A stretch of DNA of 64,000 nucleotides from Branchiostoma floridae (Eukaryota; Chordata; Leptocardii; Amphioxiformes; Branchiostomatidae), in assembly GCF_000003815.2 (NCBI RefSeq), contig NC_049997.1, forward strand, positions 3,912,141 through 3,976,140, given 5' to 3'. The stretch's first letter is position 1. Every line of letters starts with the position of its first letter. This document shows, in pieces, positions 15,101 through 30,100 of the stretch. Below the pieces are notes generated by a model. The model was given only the letters and a program-made list of their open reading frames with translations. It made no database searches and was not told where the DNA came from. The position numbers and the translations under genes were made by a program.

Positions 15101-18100
15101 GATGAAGGCTACAAACTCACAGTTGCACAAACTGATATCTACTAACAATCTGTAGTTATTAAGAATTAATCCTTTTTGATTAGATGAAAACAAACATTTT
15201 CTAATTACTACAGATCATTAGTAGATATCAATTTGCGCAACCGTGCGTTTGTAGCTTTCATCATTATGCAACAAAAAACGAAGTTTCATTACAGTGGTAT
15301 GTACCAAAGTATTGTATTTTGGTACTTTGTCATAGAAAAAAATGTATTTTGTCATAGAAAAAAATTATACTAGAGGCAATAAAAATGATGACGTCATCAA
15401 TTTGGCCCCCAAAACATCAGATTTAGAATTCTCTAATGCCCATCTATCAATATTCGTTACTGCTCCATTCTGTCTTAATCCATTAATAAGAAAACAGTGG
15501 AAGGTCAAAATGCCAATTTAGCCAACCGAGATACCTTAAGGAAGGAGGGAGAATGTAAGGACAAAGAGATAGCAAAGATTTCAACTTTCCTACCTCTGCA
15601 GACAGGGCAGCAGCTGCCAGGGGGCACTTCTACATCCACACAATTGACAGGCTGGCACTGCTCACGGACGCACTGGACAACTCCATACTGGGGCAGGTAA
15701 AACACAATATAGGTCTTCCAACATGACACAAATATATACACAGATATACATGTACATGTGCATGTTGTTGCTTTTCTTCATCTATCCAGTATCTATCTTA
15801 TTTATCACATCTAATTTCAGATACATGCTTAATCTGATTGATAATCATCAGTGAGTGAGGACCCATTCTTAAGCATCAGCCACCCTCATCAAAATATAAA
15901 ATGCAACTAAAAAAATTATTGTCATGCTATCATTGGATAAATCAATTATTGTGATTGACAGTCAGGATAATTTTCTTCTCCAACGAGTTTGGAATCAACA
16001 TTAAAAATATCACAAGAGCACAAATCAAGTCTGCCAACACTACTTTGGAAACACCAAACTGGTATACTTACAGAGCACCTGCACTGGTTACAGAGGTCTC
16101 CCTGTGCCACAAATGTCATCCCATTCCTGATGGACTGGCCTTCATAGAAGCAATCTGTAAGGTATGAAAAGGAGTTATGGCTTTTGACCTTTTTTATTGT
16201 TGTATGATTAGGATATTTGCTGATACTACAATCAGCACAAAAAGTTGAGGAATTTAATCTTTTTTCGTGACCTACTCACGGAAGTGTCCCTGGGTGCTCA
16301 ACCCATGAGTGTAAGATCATAACAAGTGGAATATCCTTGTAAAGGCAAATTAAGACTGAAGCTTTCAAGTATTCACAGAGATATCATTAACTGAAATCAA
16401 ATTTCCAAACTCTTGTGTTGAATTTCAATAGTGCTCATCTTTTGAGAAAATATGCATTGGAGAATGGGCACAAATAGCCTAACAGAAGAAGTAATGCTAG
16501 TCTGTATGGTTTAAGCCATTTGGTACAGGTAAACACAGTGTAAGCACCTCCTCTGTGAAAATTCAAGCGTCCGAAACTGCCCGGACGGCGTCTACAAGCG
16601 TCCAATGGCGTCCGAGCGCGTTTCAGACGTTCTGGACGCGTTCATTGCCGTCCGAAACGGCCGCGGACACATCGTGAGCGTCCGTGCCGTTCTGTCAGTT
16701 TTTATGGTGAACGCCCGAACGGCTGAAAGACCTTCCATTGCCGTCGGAGACGGCCACTGGTGGGGCTATAAAATACTTAGTCACCCGACGCCGGCAGACG
16801 GCTGCGTCTTTTCTTATGATCCCCACGGGAAACATGACGTTTTAACTTCTGCACATGCGCCAATTTCAGCGGGTGAATTCGAATTTCAGACCGTTGAACA
16901 CTCCGGCGGTTGCAGGACTTATGTTCAGAAGGTGACTATTTCTGTGGATTTCATGTCCGTTTGTTAAATTTTGCGCACTTTTGGACCAAGGACTTCACGT
17001 CTAGACGTAGCAGCTGATGTTTGTACGACAGTGTGCTGAGGTTGGGTTTACGGCGATGACTGTATCCGTTATTTATACTAAAAAGAATGTACAAAAATTA
17101 TTTGTCGTGCGCCGACAAGGGGGAAAAATTATACTACTTACTCGAAGCAGCAAACCTTGGACAGCAGAAATCACAGATGTGACAGACGTCAAAAGAAGCA
17201 GCGGTTCTTCCGTTAGCTGATTGTCGATACTTTGCAGGCGCCGGTAAGTGAATACTTCGCATTTTATTCTAATATTTTGTACAATCATCTGTTGCAAAGT
17301 TTACCGACGACATGTTGTTACGGGTGCCCTCCCCACATACGCGAAGAAATGATAAAATGTAGGATCTTGTTTTGATGCCACAAAATAAAAAGAATTATGA
17401 ACACGTTGTAGAATACTTGTAAAAAATATCTGTTGTTTCTATTAAGAATGATAATGCTGTTAAAATGTAGATTTAGACAACAGATAATGAGATAGCACCT
17501 ACCGATTTTGCCGGTGCCAATCAAAATCTCAGTCGGCTCTTCCAACTACTTGGGGTTAGGAACTTATGAAACGGAAGACTTTATTTCACTACCTCGAAAT
17601 AAAAAAAATGACTTATGATCTTTGTAGAAAATTTAACGTTATTTCACATTTATATATCCAGTCTTTAGCAAATACTGGTGCAATTAAAATTTACGATAGA
17701 AAATTTCAAACGTCCTGTATTTACCCTTGATGTTATGTGGGCTCGTCCATTCTGATGTAACGTGTCGGCACGGCGGCACAAAAAGCTGCGGACACGATTG
17801 AAGGCCGGATTGAATTTCGTACATGTAGCAAAGTTGATTAAACGCCGCGGAGTACGTGTAAACAATTTACGAAGAAATTTGTTCAAGTTGTGTTTGATTT
17901 TAGCTAAACCTGACGGCCCGGTGGTGGGTGGTCTTCTACAATTCACTGCCTGGCTGAATATTTGTTTGTTTGGTATGTGGCAACGCTTGTCCCAACAGGC
18001 CATAAAATTATAGCCGTGACCGGACGGCGTCAGAAACGGCGTCCGGGCAGCCGTCTACGCACGTTCCAAATTAAATGCACCGGCCCGTTATGAGTTTCTA

Positions 18101-21100
18101 CCGTACTGCCTGACTAACTAAAACTGTGTCTTGAAGAAAAAATATTTTGCTAGGAGTTTGGCCCAGATATTAACCTTTAATAATATAGCGATGACAGCCT
18201 CTTGGCCTTTCATTCCATTTTCTGTCGAATTTTACGATCTGTACCCCCCGTGGGAAGGCGTGGTGGAGGCTACCGCCCGTACCAGCGGCCTGGATTACGC
18301 CGTTTATGCCCGTCGCAACCGGCGTCCGATCCGTCCCAGCAGCCTGGATTACATCATTTACGTCCGTCGCAATCGGCGTCTGGTCCGTCCGCAGAGACGT
18401 CTGTTCCCAGCGGGGGGCCCGCCCGACGGAGCGCGGGAGCGTCCGGCTGCCCGCTTTCAGACGCCGTCTCGGACGTCCCGAACGTCCGACCGGACGCGTC
18501 TAAAGTGCCAATCTAGACGCGTCCAAGCGTTTGTTATGCCGTTCGGACCGTCTTGGACGTTTCGTCGGGCGTTCAAAAGCCCGTCCCATGCCGTCCGCCG
18601 CCGTAACCGTCCAAAGCGTCCCAATAATTTAAGACGCCTTGGACGGTTGTCGCAAACGGCGTTTCGCCGTCTGAGACGCTTGAATTTTCACAGAGGCTGG
18701 CTGTCTTACCTGTACAAGGTGAGCAGCAGGTGCCAGGTGTCCTGACTCCATGTGGACAGGTTTGTCTGCACACCTGCAGGTTAGCACAGTTCACACTACC
18801 ACCCTGTGGGGAAAACACAAGTCATGTTACAATTGGGACAGGACTTGGACCACCAAAAGACCCGAACAGCTGCTGCTAAACTCCCTTAGCCTATGGAATT
18901 GACAAGCTAGTCAACGTTGTCATCATTCAGTTGCTGCGCAGGCAATTGTTACATGTAAATCTATAGTTTCTTTCAGTCCCTTCTGTTACCAGCAAGATGA
19001 CTAATCTGTTTTGGAGAAAGCTGACCACTGTAGTCTACCAAGAGCTGTTGGATGTACTGAACATAGGAGTCTCAAGCTAGTAATCTCTTAGGTTTAAAGA
19101 CTGTTACAAAAAGGGGGGGTTTGCCCTAGTACCTTTTTCAGAGTCTTGCCATGCCATCATATTATGCAGCTGTCAAACCAATGGATAAAAAAAAATAAAA
19201 TCACACAAAAAAATTCTGTAGTGCCATACCCTGCAGCTGCACTCCTGACAGTTGTCTGGTGTTCTCCATGTCTGTCCCTCGCTGTATGCTGCACCGTCGT
19301 GGGTGCAGGCTGGTGACATGGTAACGTTAGCATTGTCAGTGTCAGAAAATATCAGCAATGAAGCAAATGACACACCAAAAAGTAGTTACTCAAGCAACTG
19401 GGTATGGTTATGGAAATGGTCAAACGTTTCAACTACTATCCAGTAGTTCTCATCAGTGTCACTGACCGTTTTCAAAACCATATCCAGATGCTTGAGAAAC
19501 TACTTTATGGTGTATCTTATTACCTGAATGTCTAACCTACTTTGATGAAGCAAATGGCATTAAATAGGCTAAAGGAAAGACTTTTTTCCATTTTCTTAAA
19601 GACATTTTTTCATTTTCTTAAAAGAAGGATGATCAAATTAAACCTAATTGTTAGGTACCAAAACAAGCTCAGTTTACATGTAAAACTGACAGATTACATA
19701 CAGTTAACGTTAGTTGTAGTGATCATCAATATAGTAGTATTTGATTATACTGCTGCTGGCATCCCTGACACAGTGTTACGCAGCAGTCAGCCAAGTTGGT
19801 TGGAAAAAGAGACTGAGTTAATAATTACAGCAACTAAATATTAGAGACAATGGAATTGTGAATAAAGTACATGTACATGTTAGACAACAGAAAATACACT
19901 GAGGCATTGAGAGAGGGAGAGGATTTTCTTCCAACAGGACGTAATAGCACTGAGAATTGATAGACATGTACCTGTCCCTGCCATGACATGGACACAAAGG
20001 AAAGACCACACTGTAGGAGCCTTAAACACACATAACAAGTAACAGTCACAATTGGATCTAAATGTACAACACACAGATACACATATACAAGACAGAACAC
20101 TTAGCAGGACATAGAAATGTAGGAAATGATTAAAGAGTAATCCATGTCTATGTATGTTACAATGAAGGACATTTATACAAGAAATTGATGCATCGTTCAG
20201 AATCACCTTTAGTTCATAAACTTTTAAGTATATTTCAAAGTCTTACCAGGACAGATGGGGCAGCACCTTCCCAGGGGCTTGACTGGGTTAGCACACGGAG
20301 CAGGAGGGCAGGGGACGGGGTTACATCTCACCAGGCCTTGCTAACAGGAGAAATGTATACATCTAACATGAGCTTAAAAGTTGTTTAATCAAGACTACTA
20401 CTACATCATCATCATTGATTTCCTACTATGCAAGCGACAGTAAGTTTCTTTCAGCCCCTAAAATTTGTTGCTTGCAATACGACTGCTCTGTTTTGGAGCA
20501 AATTTGGTCATTGTAGTCTCCCAGGAGCTTTGGTTCAGGGTAAAAAAAGAAGCTCAATTGAAATAGACATTTCTAACATTAACTATAATACTCCAGCATG
20601 CACTCAACTTTAGCTGTCAAAAGTTAAACAAAGAACTACCAGTGCAGAAGAAAAAGAATTGCCTTACCAGACAGGAACAGTTGAGGCAGGGGTTGGACAT
20701 AGGAGTGAAGTAGGTGCCATCATCAAATGTCATCATCTCATACTCACAACCTGAAACAGGAATTGATAAGAGTCTTTATAAATTATCTCCTACAGATTGT
20801 ATATTGTAGCTTTGCCTAAGAGCTCTTCCATGAAGTCAGAACCATATCATAAACTCAAAAGCAGTGTTTTCTATTCAGCATATTTCTGCGCCAAATTCTT
20901 AATGACAAATAAGCTTGAGAACAATAGCGATTTTATTCTTTGCTTCTCAGATTAAAAAAAAATCTATATTGGAATATCAATATGATGGTCTGTACCTTGA
21001 AGCACACCAGTTCAGAGAGCAAACAGATTCAGATTCAAGTCACAACAGCCTTCTGTTTTCATGATGTTCTCAAGCTAAGATGTTACATAAATTTCTGATA

Positions 21101-24100
21101 ACCTTTAAAAAAATGGTGTGGCCTAACTCCTGTTTAACATCTACATAATGCAATGTTGAACCAACCTCCTTCACAGCGTGGGCAGCAGTCCCCAAGGTGT
21201 GTGTACTATTCCTGGCACAGCAAGATGGGACATACCCTCATCCTGCTGTTTTCATCAGTATCAAATACAGTCAAACCTGCCCGAGCGACCACCTCTTCTC
21301 AGCGACCACCTGGTCATTTCGACCGCTTTTTCTCGGTCCCGATTTTTTTTCCCATTGACGTAAGCATTAAGCGACCTTTTCTCAACGACCACCTGGCCAA
21401 CGCGACCGCGACCGGCCGAAATTGGGACCCGTAACGACCGCATAACTTTCAAAATTGAGATTTTCATCGATTTTTGATGATTACTAGCGGGATTTTGCGT
21501 CGGATTTTGACTGCCATTACAATGTTATGTTTAGAATAAGGATAGCGGCGGTCAATGGGTGAGTCAATGGGGCAGTCTACTGTAATATGGGAGGAAATTT
21601 CGTTGTAAGAAAATCCGACTTTGTTTTTTTTTTTAAATCTATATCATTATAAAGTGAATGAATGCTGAAATGTATATGGCCTCATACTTTTTAAAGAAAG
21701 ATCTGTGTAGTGCTTTTGTCCAACTGTACTGTTACATTCACCCGCGTGGGTAAGTACGCTATCGGGACGTACCGGGCATCGAATTCAAAAGGTGCACCGT
21801 AGTTATTTCAGATACGGCGATCAAGAACACAGCGACGCATAAAGGCTTGTATAGTAACTGACAGCATCAAAGTTCCCTTACTGTCTAAAACGTTAGTGTA
21901 CAAATATTGAGCTTTAAAACACCGTATCGTATAAAAGCTCGATAAAAGCTTGGGGTTAAATTTACAATTTACAGTTTCCATCGGGCATGTTTTGAGTCGA
22001 TACTCTTCTCAGCGACCACCTGCCCAAATCGACCGCTTTTTCCCGGTCCCCCGGGTGGTCGTCTTGGGCAGGTTTGACTGTAGACTTATCCTATCAGTGC
22101 AAAGTACATTTGACCTAATGTGATGAAACTATCCTGACATTCTTGAACATGACTATCATTACTTCTTCTTGACATTTACTGTAATGTTGAACTAACCTCC
22201 TTCACAGCGAGGACAGCAGTCCCCAGGGGGTGTGTACTGTTCCTGGCACAGCAGGACAGGACATTCCCTCCTGCGGCACTCCACCTGACCCCTCAGACAG
22301 GTGCAGCTGGTGCATCGGTCGGCATCAAAGATCTGCCCATTCCTCAGTTTCCTGCCCTCATACTCACAACCTGGGGTACAAGATCAAACAAGAAGTCATC
22401 AACAGGAAGGTGTCAGATTGATAAAAAACGTAAGCAAAGTGAGAACAAATTCTCCTATATTCTATAATCTACAAACCTGATGAAATTATTTTTGGAAGGG
22501 AACACCACCCCATTGAACAATTATAGATCATAGATCACTGGAAAATCCACTAAAAAGCTGAAAGAAAACTCTGATGACTATAGTAGTTCCAACTGGAGGA
22601 AACTCCCTAAATCCAACCGAAAAACAAAATTGAGTAACATGAAAGGAGTGACTATTGGTAAAAAATGCAGGCATAGATTAGTTTTCAAGGACATAAGAAG
22701 GATCTCTGAACAGCTGTTTTTTTCTTAAATTTATAGACTAGACATCAAGAGAGTCAATGATGACCCTGACCTTTGCACTCTGGGCAGCACCTGCCAGCAG
22801 GAATTCTGGGATACTGACATGGAGCAGGAGGGCACCTCTGGGTCACACAGTCCTCAACACCTGACTAAAGTCAACGAATAACATAGTGTAAGACAGTTAA
22901 GATAAGCAGACACAAAATGGCTAATAGTAGTCAGTGTTCTTTGTCAATCATGATAAACATAACATATCACATACTATTTTCTCTCATTATAAGGCAGTTT
23001 CATCAAGTATGGTAACACATCAGAAAATAGCTTTTTAAATTCACATGTACAAATCAGTTTTATTTTGTCAGCTATATCATAAACCAGATATATCATTTCT
23101 CCAATTATATGGCAGTTTAACGCTTGGGTCATAGCAGCTTCTTATTTTGTGACAACATGCAACTGAAGTTAACACTGTGTTGGCCCTATCCTTGGTGCTG
23201 AATAAAATCTTCCTTAAACAACTGCTAGTATCAATCGATTATTGAATGACATTAACACTTTGTCACTCCTGTCCTTGGTGCTAAATGCTAACCCAAAGAT
23301 CTGTTGGCATTATTCAATGACAAATACTTCGTTATCCCTGTCCTTGGTGCTGAATGATAACCTTAACAACTGTACTTGTTACTGAATGACATTTACACTA
23401 TGTTGCTCCTGTCCTTGGTGCTGAACAACCATTAGACACATTTATACCACTACTGACATGCGACGAAGATGACGATGGTGATGATGATGACTGCTATTTA
23501 ATGGTATTGACAATAGGTTGTTACTGTTAATGCTGCTAAATGATAATTATCTATACTAGACCCTATGATAATGACAAGTAGGCGGTGCGTTACGCTGAAC
23601 GGCTGTTATACCGGCTATATAGATACAGATACAGATGACACTAAGCTTACCAGACATGTACAGGTGGTGCAGGGGTCTTGCTGCCATCTGTCACCATTAC
23701 TGTGGTCTCCACAGTTCAACTCTGAAACAGGACAGGGAAGATGACACATAATGTCTATATTAGTTATCAATTGAAGTAGTGCAATCGCTCAAGCTTTGAT
23801 ATACAAGAAACAAATGTTGAATTTCAAACATCCTGTAGCAAATAGATCTGATGAATTGTGGCAGTAAAGCTATGGGGAAAACTATGTATACACTGCCTAT
23901 GATATTAAGAAAATTGTGTTCTATGTGTGCAGAAAGATGTGTATGTGGCCTACTATACCTTGTGGACAGACAGGACAACACTTTCCAGGCTGTGGGATTG
24001 GGTTGGAGCACTGCGGCTGGGGGCAAAACATCCTCGCACACTCCACATTCCCTCTCTATGGAATAGGAAGAAATTACATAGATGTTAGCTACACATACAC

Positions 24101-27100
24101 AATTGTACCAAGGATTGTCCACAAAAAGTCAATTATCTTTATTGCAAACCTGAGGCATCTTTGGGAAAGTCAAGCTTGTGTCCTGCAAAATTCAGCAGTC
24201 TACTTACAGGAAAGGCTTTTGTCAACTGTTGTTTAAGTTATACCATGCTCAAAAATTCTACAACATAGAATTGTTATAGTGACTTAAAACAAATATGACA
24301 GCGCACACAGAACAAAAGATAAGTCTGGCTCACCTGACAGGTGCAAGTCTGGCACACGTCCACCTGATCTATAAACTCTGTTCCATCATTGTACACTTTG
24401 TTCTTGTACTCACAGTCTGTCATGGAAGGGGAAGGGAAGAAAAGATCAGACAAAAAAAAAAGGTTTCCAGCGCACGCACTGTTTATCCACCATATTGAAC
24501 ATTTGATTTGCTAGCCAATACATTTACTACAGTGAAAACTTACCAGTACAGGCCGGGGAAGGGCAGCACTCCCCTGGGACAGAGACGGGGTTCCTACAGC
24601 GGGGAGGGGGGCAGATGATGGGCGCACACAGAACACGGCCCATCTGGCAGGTGCAGGACTGGCAGGGTTCCGGTTGCCATGACGACCCTTCCCCATGTTC
24701 CTCTCCATTCTGTGAGCAGCCTGCAACAGGTAGGTGTGGATTCATCACATCAGCTTTAACTTTTGTGTATTTTGATTAAGTTTAGCGTACTGTTTAGTAG
24801 ATGGAGAAGCTAGCAAACTATTGTGCTGGATGGTGCACAGCATAGTAGTGAGGGAAGGTGTCAAAGTGGTACACAGAAACTGGGAGAACTGGCTAAACAA
24901 ACAAAGATGGCAACAATACACCATAACATCTATATTTACTGTCTCAGTAGATGGGGCAAATACTATAGACAAAACATAAAACACAACAGAATTTTAATAA
25001 TTGAATAATCAAACTGTTTTTTTAACAGGCACTGCCCTTGGTGCTGAAATAGGTGTTCCTAACACCTACAATGCAGGATCGAGTTGTGCCACAGAAAGGG
25101 GTAATAAGTGTAAATACAAATTTAATATTGTTTCCTTTTAGAGGAGTTCTGATTCATATCTTACCATTGCAGTTGATAATTCTGTTCAATTTGGGTAGAA
25201 GATCTTTCTTAGTAATTTTAGTTTTTGTATCTTTCTGTTATGTTTAGTTGAGTGTATTCAATATACCTTGAGCAGCCTATCGACAGTCAACAAACTAAAG
25301 ACAACTCAACATCACAGTTGACAAATGTGAACTAAAGGGCTTTTTGTAAGGGTAAAGGGGAATTTTGGCCATTTTGGCATCATCACAGTTGACAATCCTG
25401 TACCTAATGTAACTAATGCATTCTATAAAAAAAGAAAAGACAACTCACCATCACAGTTGACGATCCTGTTGCCCACAAACCAGACAGCGGTGCAGGTTCC
25501 ACAGAAGTCCACCCGACAGTCTGCCTGGGGGAAGGCTGCGCAGGTCAGCCCGGCGCAGGGGTTCCGTCGGCAGATCACATACTCCGTGTCACAGGGGCAG
25601 GCTGAGATGAAGTTGTCAACCTACATGTGACAAAACAACGTGATGCAGTTGAAAAATATAATGCTCGGCTGAAAGGTTAATTTTTCTTTACCTAAGGATT
25701 TGTAAGTTGACAATAAGTAAAGTTCTTTTTTTTTTTAACCTAACAATGTCTTGGAAAAGTTTAATAACACAAAAACTTTGCAGCAGATCACATACTCCAT
25801 GTCACACGCACAGGCTGAGATGAAGTTGTCAACCTACATGTGACAAAACAACGTGATGCAGTTGGAAAATATAATGCTCGGCTGAAAGGTTAATTTTTCT
25901 TTACCTAAGGATTTGTAAGTTGACAATAAGTAAAGTTCTTTTTTTTTTAACCTAACAATGTCTTGGAAAAGTTTAATAACACAAAAACTTTGCAGCAGAT
26001 CACATACTCCATGTCACACGCACAGGCTGAGATGAAGTTGTCAACCTACATGTGACAAAACAACGTGATGCAGTTGAAAAATATAATGCTCGGCTGAAAG
26101 GTTAATTTTTCTTTACCTAAGGATTTGTAAGTTGACAATAAGTAAAGTTCTTTTTTTTTTTAACCTAACAATGTCTTGGAAAAGTTTAATAACACAAAAA
26201 CTTTGCAGCAGATCACATACTCCATGTCACACGCACAGGCTGAGATGAAGTTGTCAACCTGATAAGGCAAAAAAAGGACCAGGATTAAAAACTTAAGATA
26301 ATGTTTGGCTTAAAAAAAGTGTTTTGGTTGAAGGAAATTCTGGGGATTTTTGCAATTTGGTACCTATCAGTATATTTGATGCAATGATGCAATTGCAAAT
26401 GTCAGTACACCATAAGTGCAATACCAACCGTCTGTCTGTTGTAGTGATGATGAAAGTTGATCGTTTGACCTTGTTTTGTACTGTCTATATATTTAGATTT
26501 GAATGGATCAGGTAATCGTACGTTTTTTAAACCAAATTTATAACAATGCTTGTAATTACCTAATGTGCTATTATTGTGCAATTATGCAGCCTTTGTGAAG
26601 TACAGGCACAATTCAGTCAACCTTGACGGTTTGACTGTGAGGCCTTGTATATTTTATGTATATTTTTATGTGAATAAATAAACCAATCTAAACTCACGTC
26701 AAAGTAGAAAATTTTGAACATTATGTTTACAGGACTGAGCTCTCCTTTTACTCTATTATCTATCATTGCATCAAACTGCTGTTCGATCTCTATGATTTAG
26801 TTACAGCAATTCAGTTATAACATCTATTACCAGACTAAAAAATGCAGATTGTGCAGACTAGACAGACTTCAGAAGGAGGGGATCATTCTAGACTGAGAGG
26901 ACAGGAATAAGCAATTCCATCGTCTGACAGACCTCAAGGCTGTATGTAACCGAGGGAATGATAAAAGATGTTTAACACATTTCCCTTTGCTACAGTTATT
27001 GATATTTATAGGGGCGTGGACTGCGCAAAGGCTTTTATAAGGTAAGATGTACATTGTAAGACACAAAATAATACCTTGAAACAGAATCTATTGGCCCAGT

Positions 27101-30100
27101 GTGATCCGGGGTACTAGGAAATCCTGACTAGGAACATCTGAGTCACGTCCTTGCAATTTTCTTGGGCTATTTTCACTGTACCAACTACTACGTATACATA
27201 TCTTAAGGAACACACCTTGAAACAGAATCTGTCTGCCCAGTGTGATCCGGGGTACTGGGAGATCCTGACTGGGATCATCTGAGTCACATCCTTACAATTT
27301 TCTTGTGCTGTTTTCACTGTATTAACTATATATGTCAGAACTATCCACTACATATCTACTTACCTTGAAACAGAATCTGTCTGCCCAGTGTGATCCGGGT
27401 TACAGGAAGATCCTGACTGGGACCATCTGAGTCACGTCTTTACAATTTTCTTGTGCTGTTTTCACTGTATTAACTATATACGTCAGAACTATCCACTACA
27501 TATCTACTTACCTTGAAACAGAATCTGTCGGCCCAGTGTGATCCCGGGTACTGGGAGATCCTGACTGGGACCATCTGAGTCACGTCCTTGCGATCCTGGA
27601 TCCAGTTCTGCTCGTACCAGGTGACGGGCAGGGGCTGGAGCTCCACACAGGTCCGCTCAATCGTCATCAGGAAGTTCTTGTTCTGTTGGTACAGTCGGTC
27701 CTGGAAGGGAAGGAAAACAGCAAATAGTTTGAAAAATAATGGATCTGATGATTTAGAAGTTAATATCACTTTACATGTATATCAGCCTAGCTCAAATGAA
27801 CTCAATGACCAGATGAGCTTATCTTCCACTGGTCATGACAGGGATAACTGGTTTACTGTATCAAGGCAATTTCCATATAAACCATGTCTCAACATTATGA
27901 AGATGAAGATGACTTAATCTGCGATTGGCTGCAGATGAAGATCAATAAATCTGGAGCCACCAGTACCAAAACAGCTTATAGAATGAAGGAACTACATGTG
28001 ACACAACTGTAACTATTGAACACTGGTTATAGAATTTAGGTAGGTAGTATAATGACGAGACCTACATGTATTGGGCTGTACCACACCGTCAGAGTTATAC
28101 CACCCCTTACGGGGTGACATAGCCTTTCTTTGGCTGATACAAGACGGGTGCGCCAGGTCTTAAAGGGGCATTCCACTCCACACGAGAGTGTTATTTTTCG
28201 ATAGATATTCATTTTAGGAAGTGATAATTGCATACTACTTCACATTATACGATAAAGTACCCAGTTGCTCCACATGCCTCAAAAGCATTCAATGTTCTAC
28301 TAAACTCCACAAGTACCCTCTAATTGAATTAATCCTATGGCTGAATACAATGCAAAACTTTTAGTTAAGGTTACAAAACTAAATTCAGGTTCGCTAAGAA
28401 ACCTCGTCTTGTTCTTGTATTCTTTGCTATCTTATGAGCAATTTGCCTTCTCGGTGTGCTTAGCGTACCTCATTTATTCCAAAAATATGTACGATAAACA
28501 AAGTGTCTATGTGTATAGGGAATGCATGGGTAGGGTCTGCATGGGTTTAGTGAGTGTCATTATTGTTTTATAAAACACACATCACGTAATTCATCCCAAG
28601 GTGAATTCCACAAAGTTCGGCTGATTATGCATTCATTGATACATTATCTATTGGAAAACAATACTCCCTTCTGGAGTGGAATGCCCCTTTAAATTCAAAG
28701 AAGAAACAACATGCACAAGTAACATACCTGCACACGGTACAGTAGGGAGGTGACATGAGGTCCACCGTAGGAGTAGTTACAGTTCTGCTGGTTGTAGCCT
28801 CGCAGGTTGTACCCGTACCTGTCATAACCACTTCTTGTTAAACCTGTGAGCAACAAATAGAGCTGTTGTTTAGATGGAAACTATTGCATGGTAGAATAGT
28901 TATTCCACACCAGGGCTCGAAATACTTTTTTCTGCATACCTGCACTAGTGTAGGTAACATTGAAAATTACCTGCACCATACAAATCTTACCTGCACCACT
29001 ATGAATTTAGGAAGTATGGATCATACTAAAATTCTTCAGGAACTATAGCTATTTTTTCTGTGCAGTTATACTTTATAAGTGGTGACAGTCAATGCAGCTA
29101 ATAACAATTCAGATACACCTACATCATACTATTCATAGAACATTTATGTATAAAACCCAGTACATGGACCTGGAGTGCAGGTTGGGTGCAGGTAGACACC
29201 AGAAATACCTGCACAGATCCAATTTTACCTGCACTAAGGTGCATATGCAGGTGGTATTTCGAGCCCTGCACACATACAACATGTAACATACTTGGACAAT
29301 AACTGCTAATACTCTGAGAAAAAATAAGTTAAAGGCTTTCTAAATAATCATAAATCATCATTTTGTAGTGTCATGTTTTTTCAATGTTATGACATCATGT
29401 AAAAGTAAAAAAAGTTCAGTTACCCAGACATTATATTATCATTCATGGTACTTCTTTCTATTTATTCTTTCCCTGACAATTCCTTTTTTGAGGACACCCG
29501 CAATGTTAAGACTTACCACTGACATCATAGCAGGCATCACAGAATCCTTCTGGTCCATAATATTCACTCTGGTCCTGTTCCCCTTGGCGGTTGTAACCTT
29601 GACGATTGTATCCACGGTTATCGTATCCGTCACGGTCGTAACCATAGCGATCAAAGCCATTACGATCATAACCAGAGTTATCAAACCCATCTCTGTTAAA
29701 CCCTGTGTTGTAAAATAGAATCTGTTTTTAGACCAACAAGTTATCGAACAATAATACATGGAAGTAGAATATACAGAAAGTATTCAAACGATGTATAACT
29801 ATAGTTTATCTGCAAATTTCTACCCAAAGACTTTTTGCAAGGTACTAGGTACACAGACGTCACAGGAAAAAGGCAAAAAATGTTGAGTGTACAGAACTAT
29901 TCTGGTCCTTCAATTTAAGTTTCATCTGTACCTTACGTTGAAATCAAAAGTACTTAGAGAGCTAAAAAAAATGCCTGCGCTAACCAACTGAAAGTACTAA
30001 TTAAGAACTTCAAGTCCTCTAAAATCTCACCTTGTTTGTTGTATCCATATTGGTTATACCCCAGTCTGTCGTAGCCACTTCTGTCATATCCTAACTGGTC

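Noticed and set aside
16605-18745. Open frames inside the CGTCC-rich element (16605-16967, 17017-17220, 18131-18745)
   Set aside because: No recognised motif, composition follows the repeated CGTCC words in several frames at once, and no splice or start context supports them.
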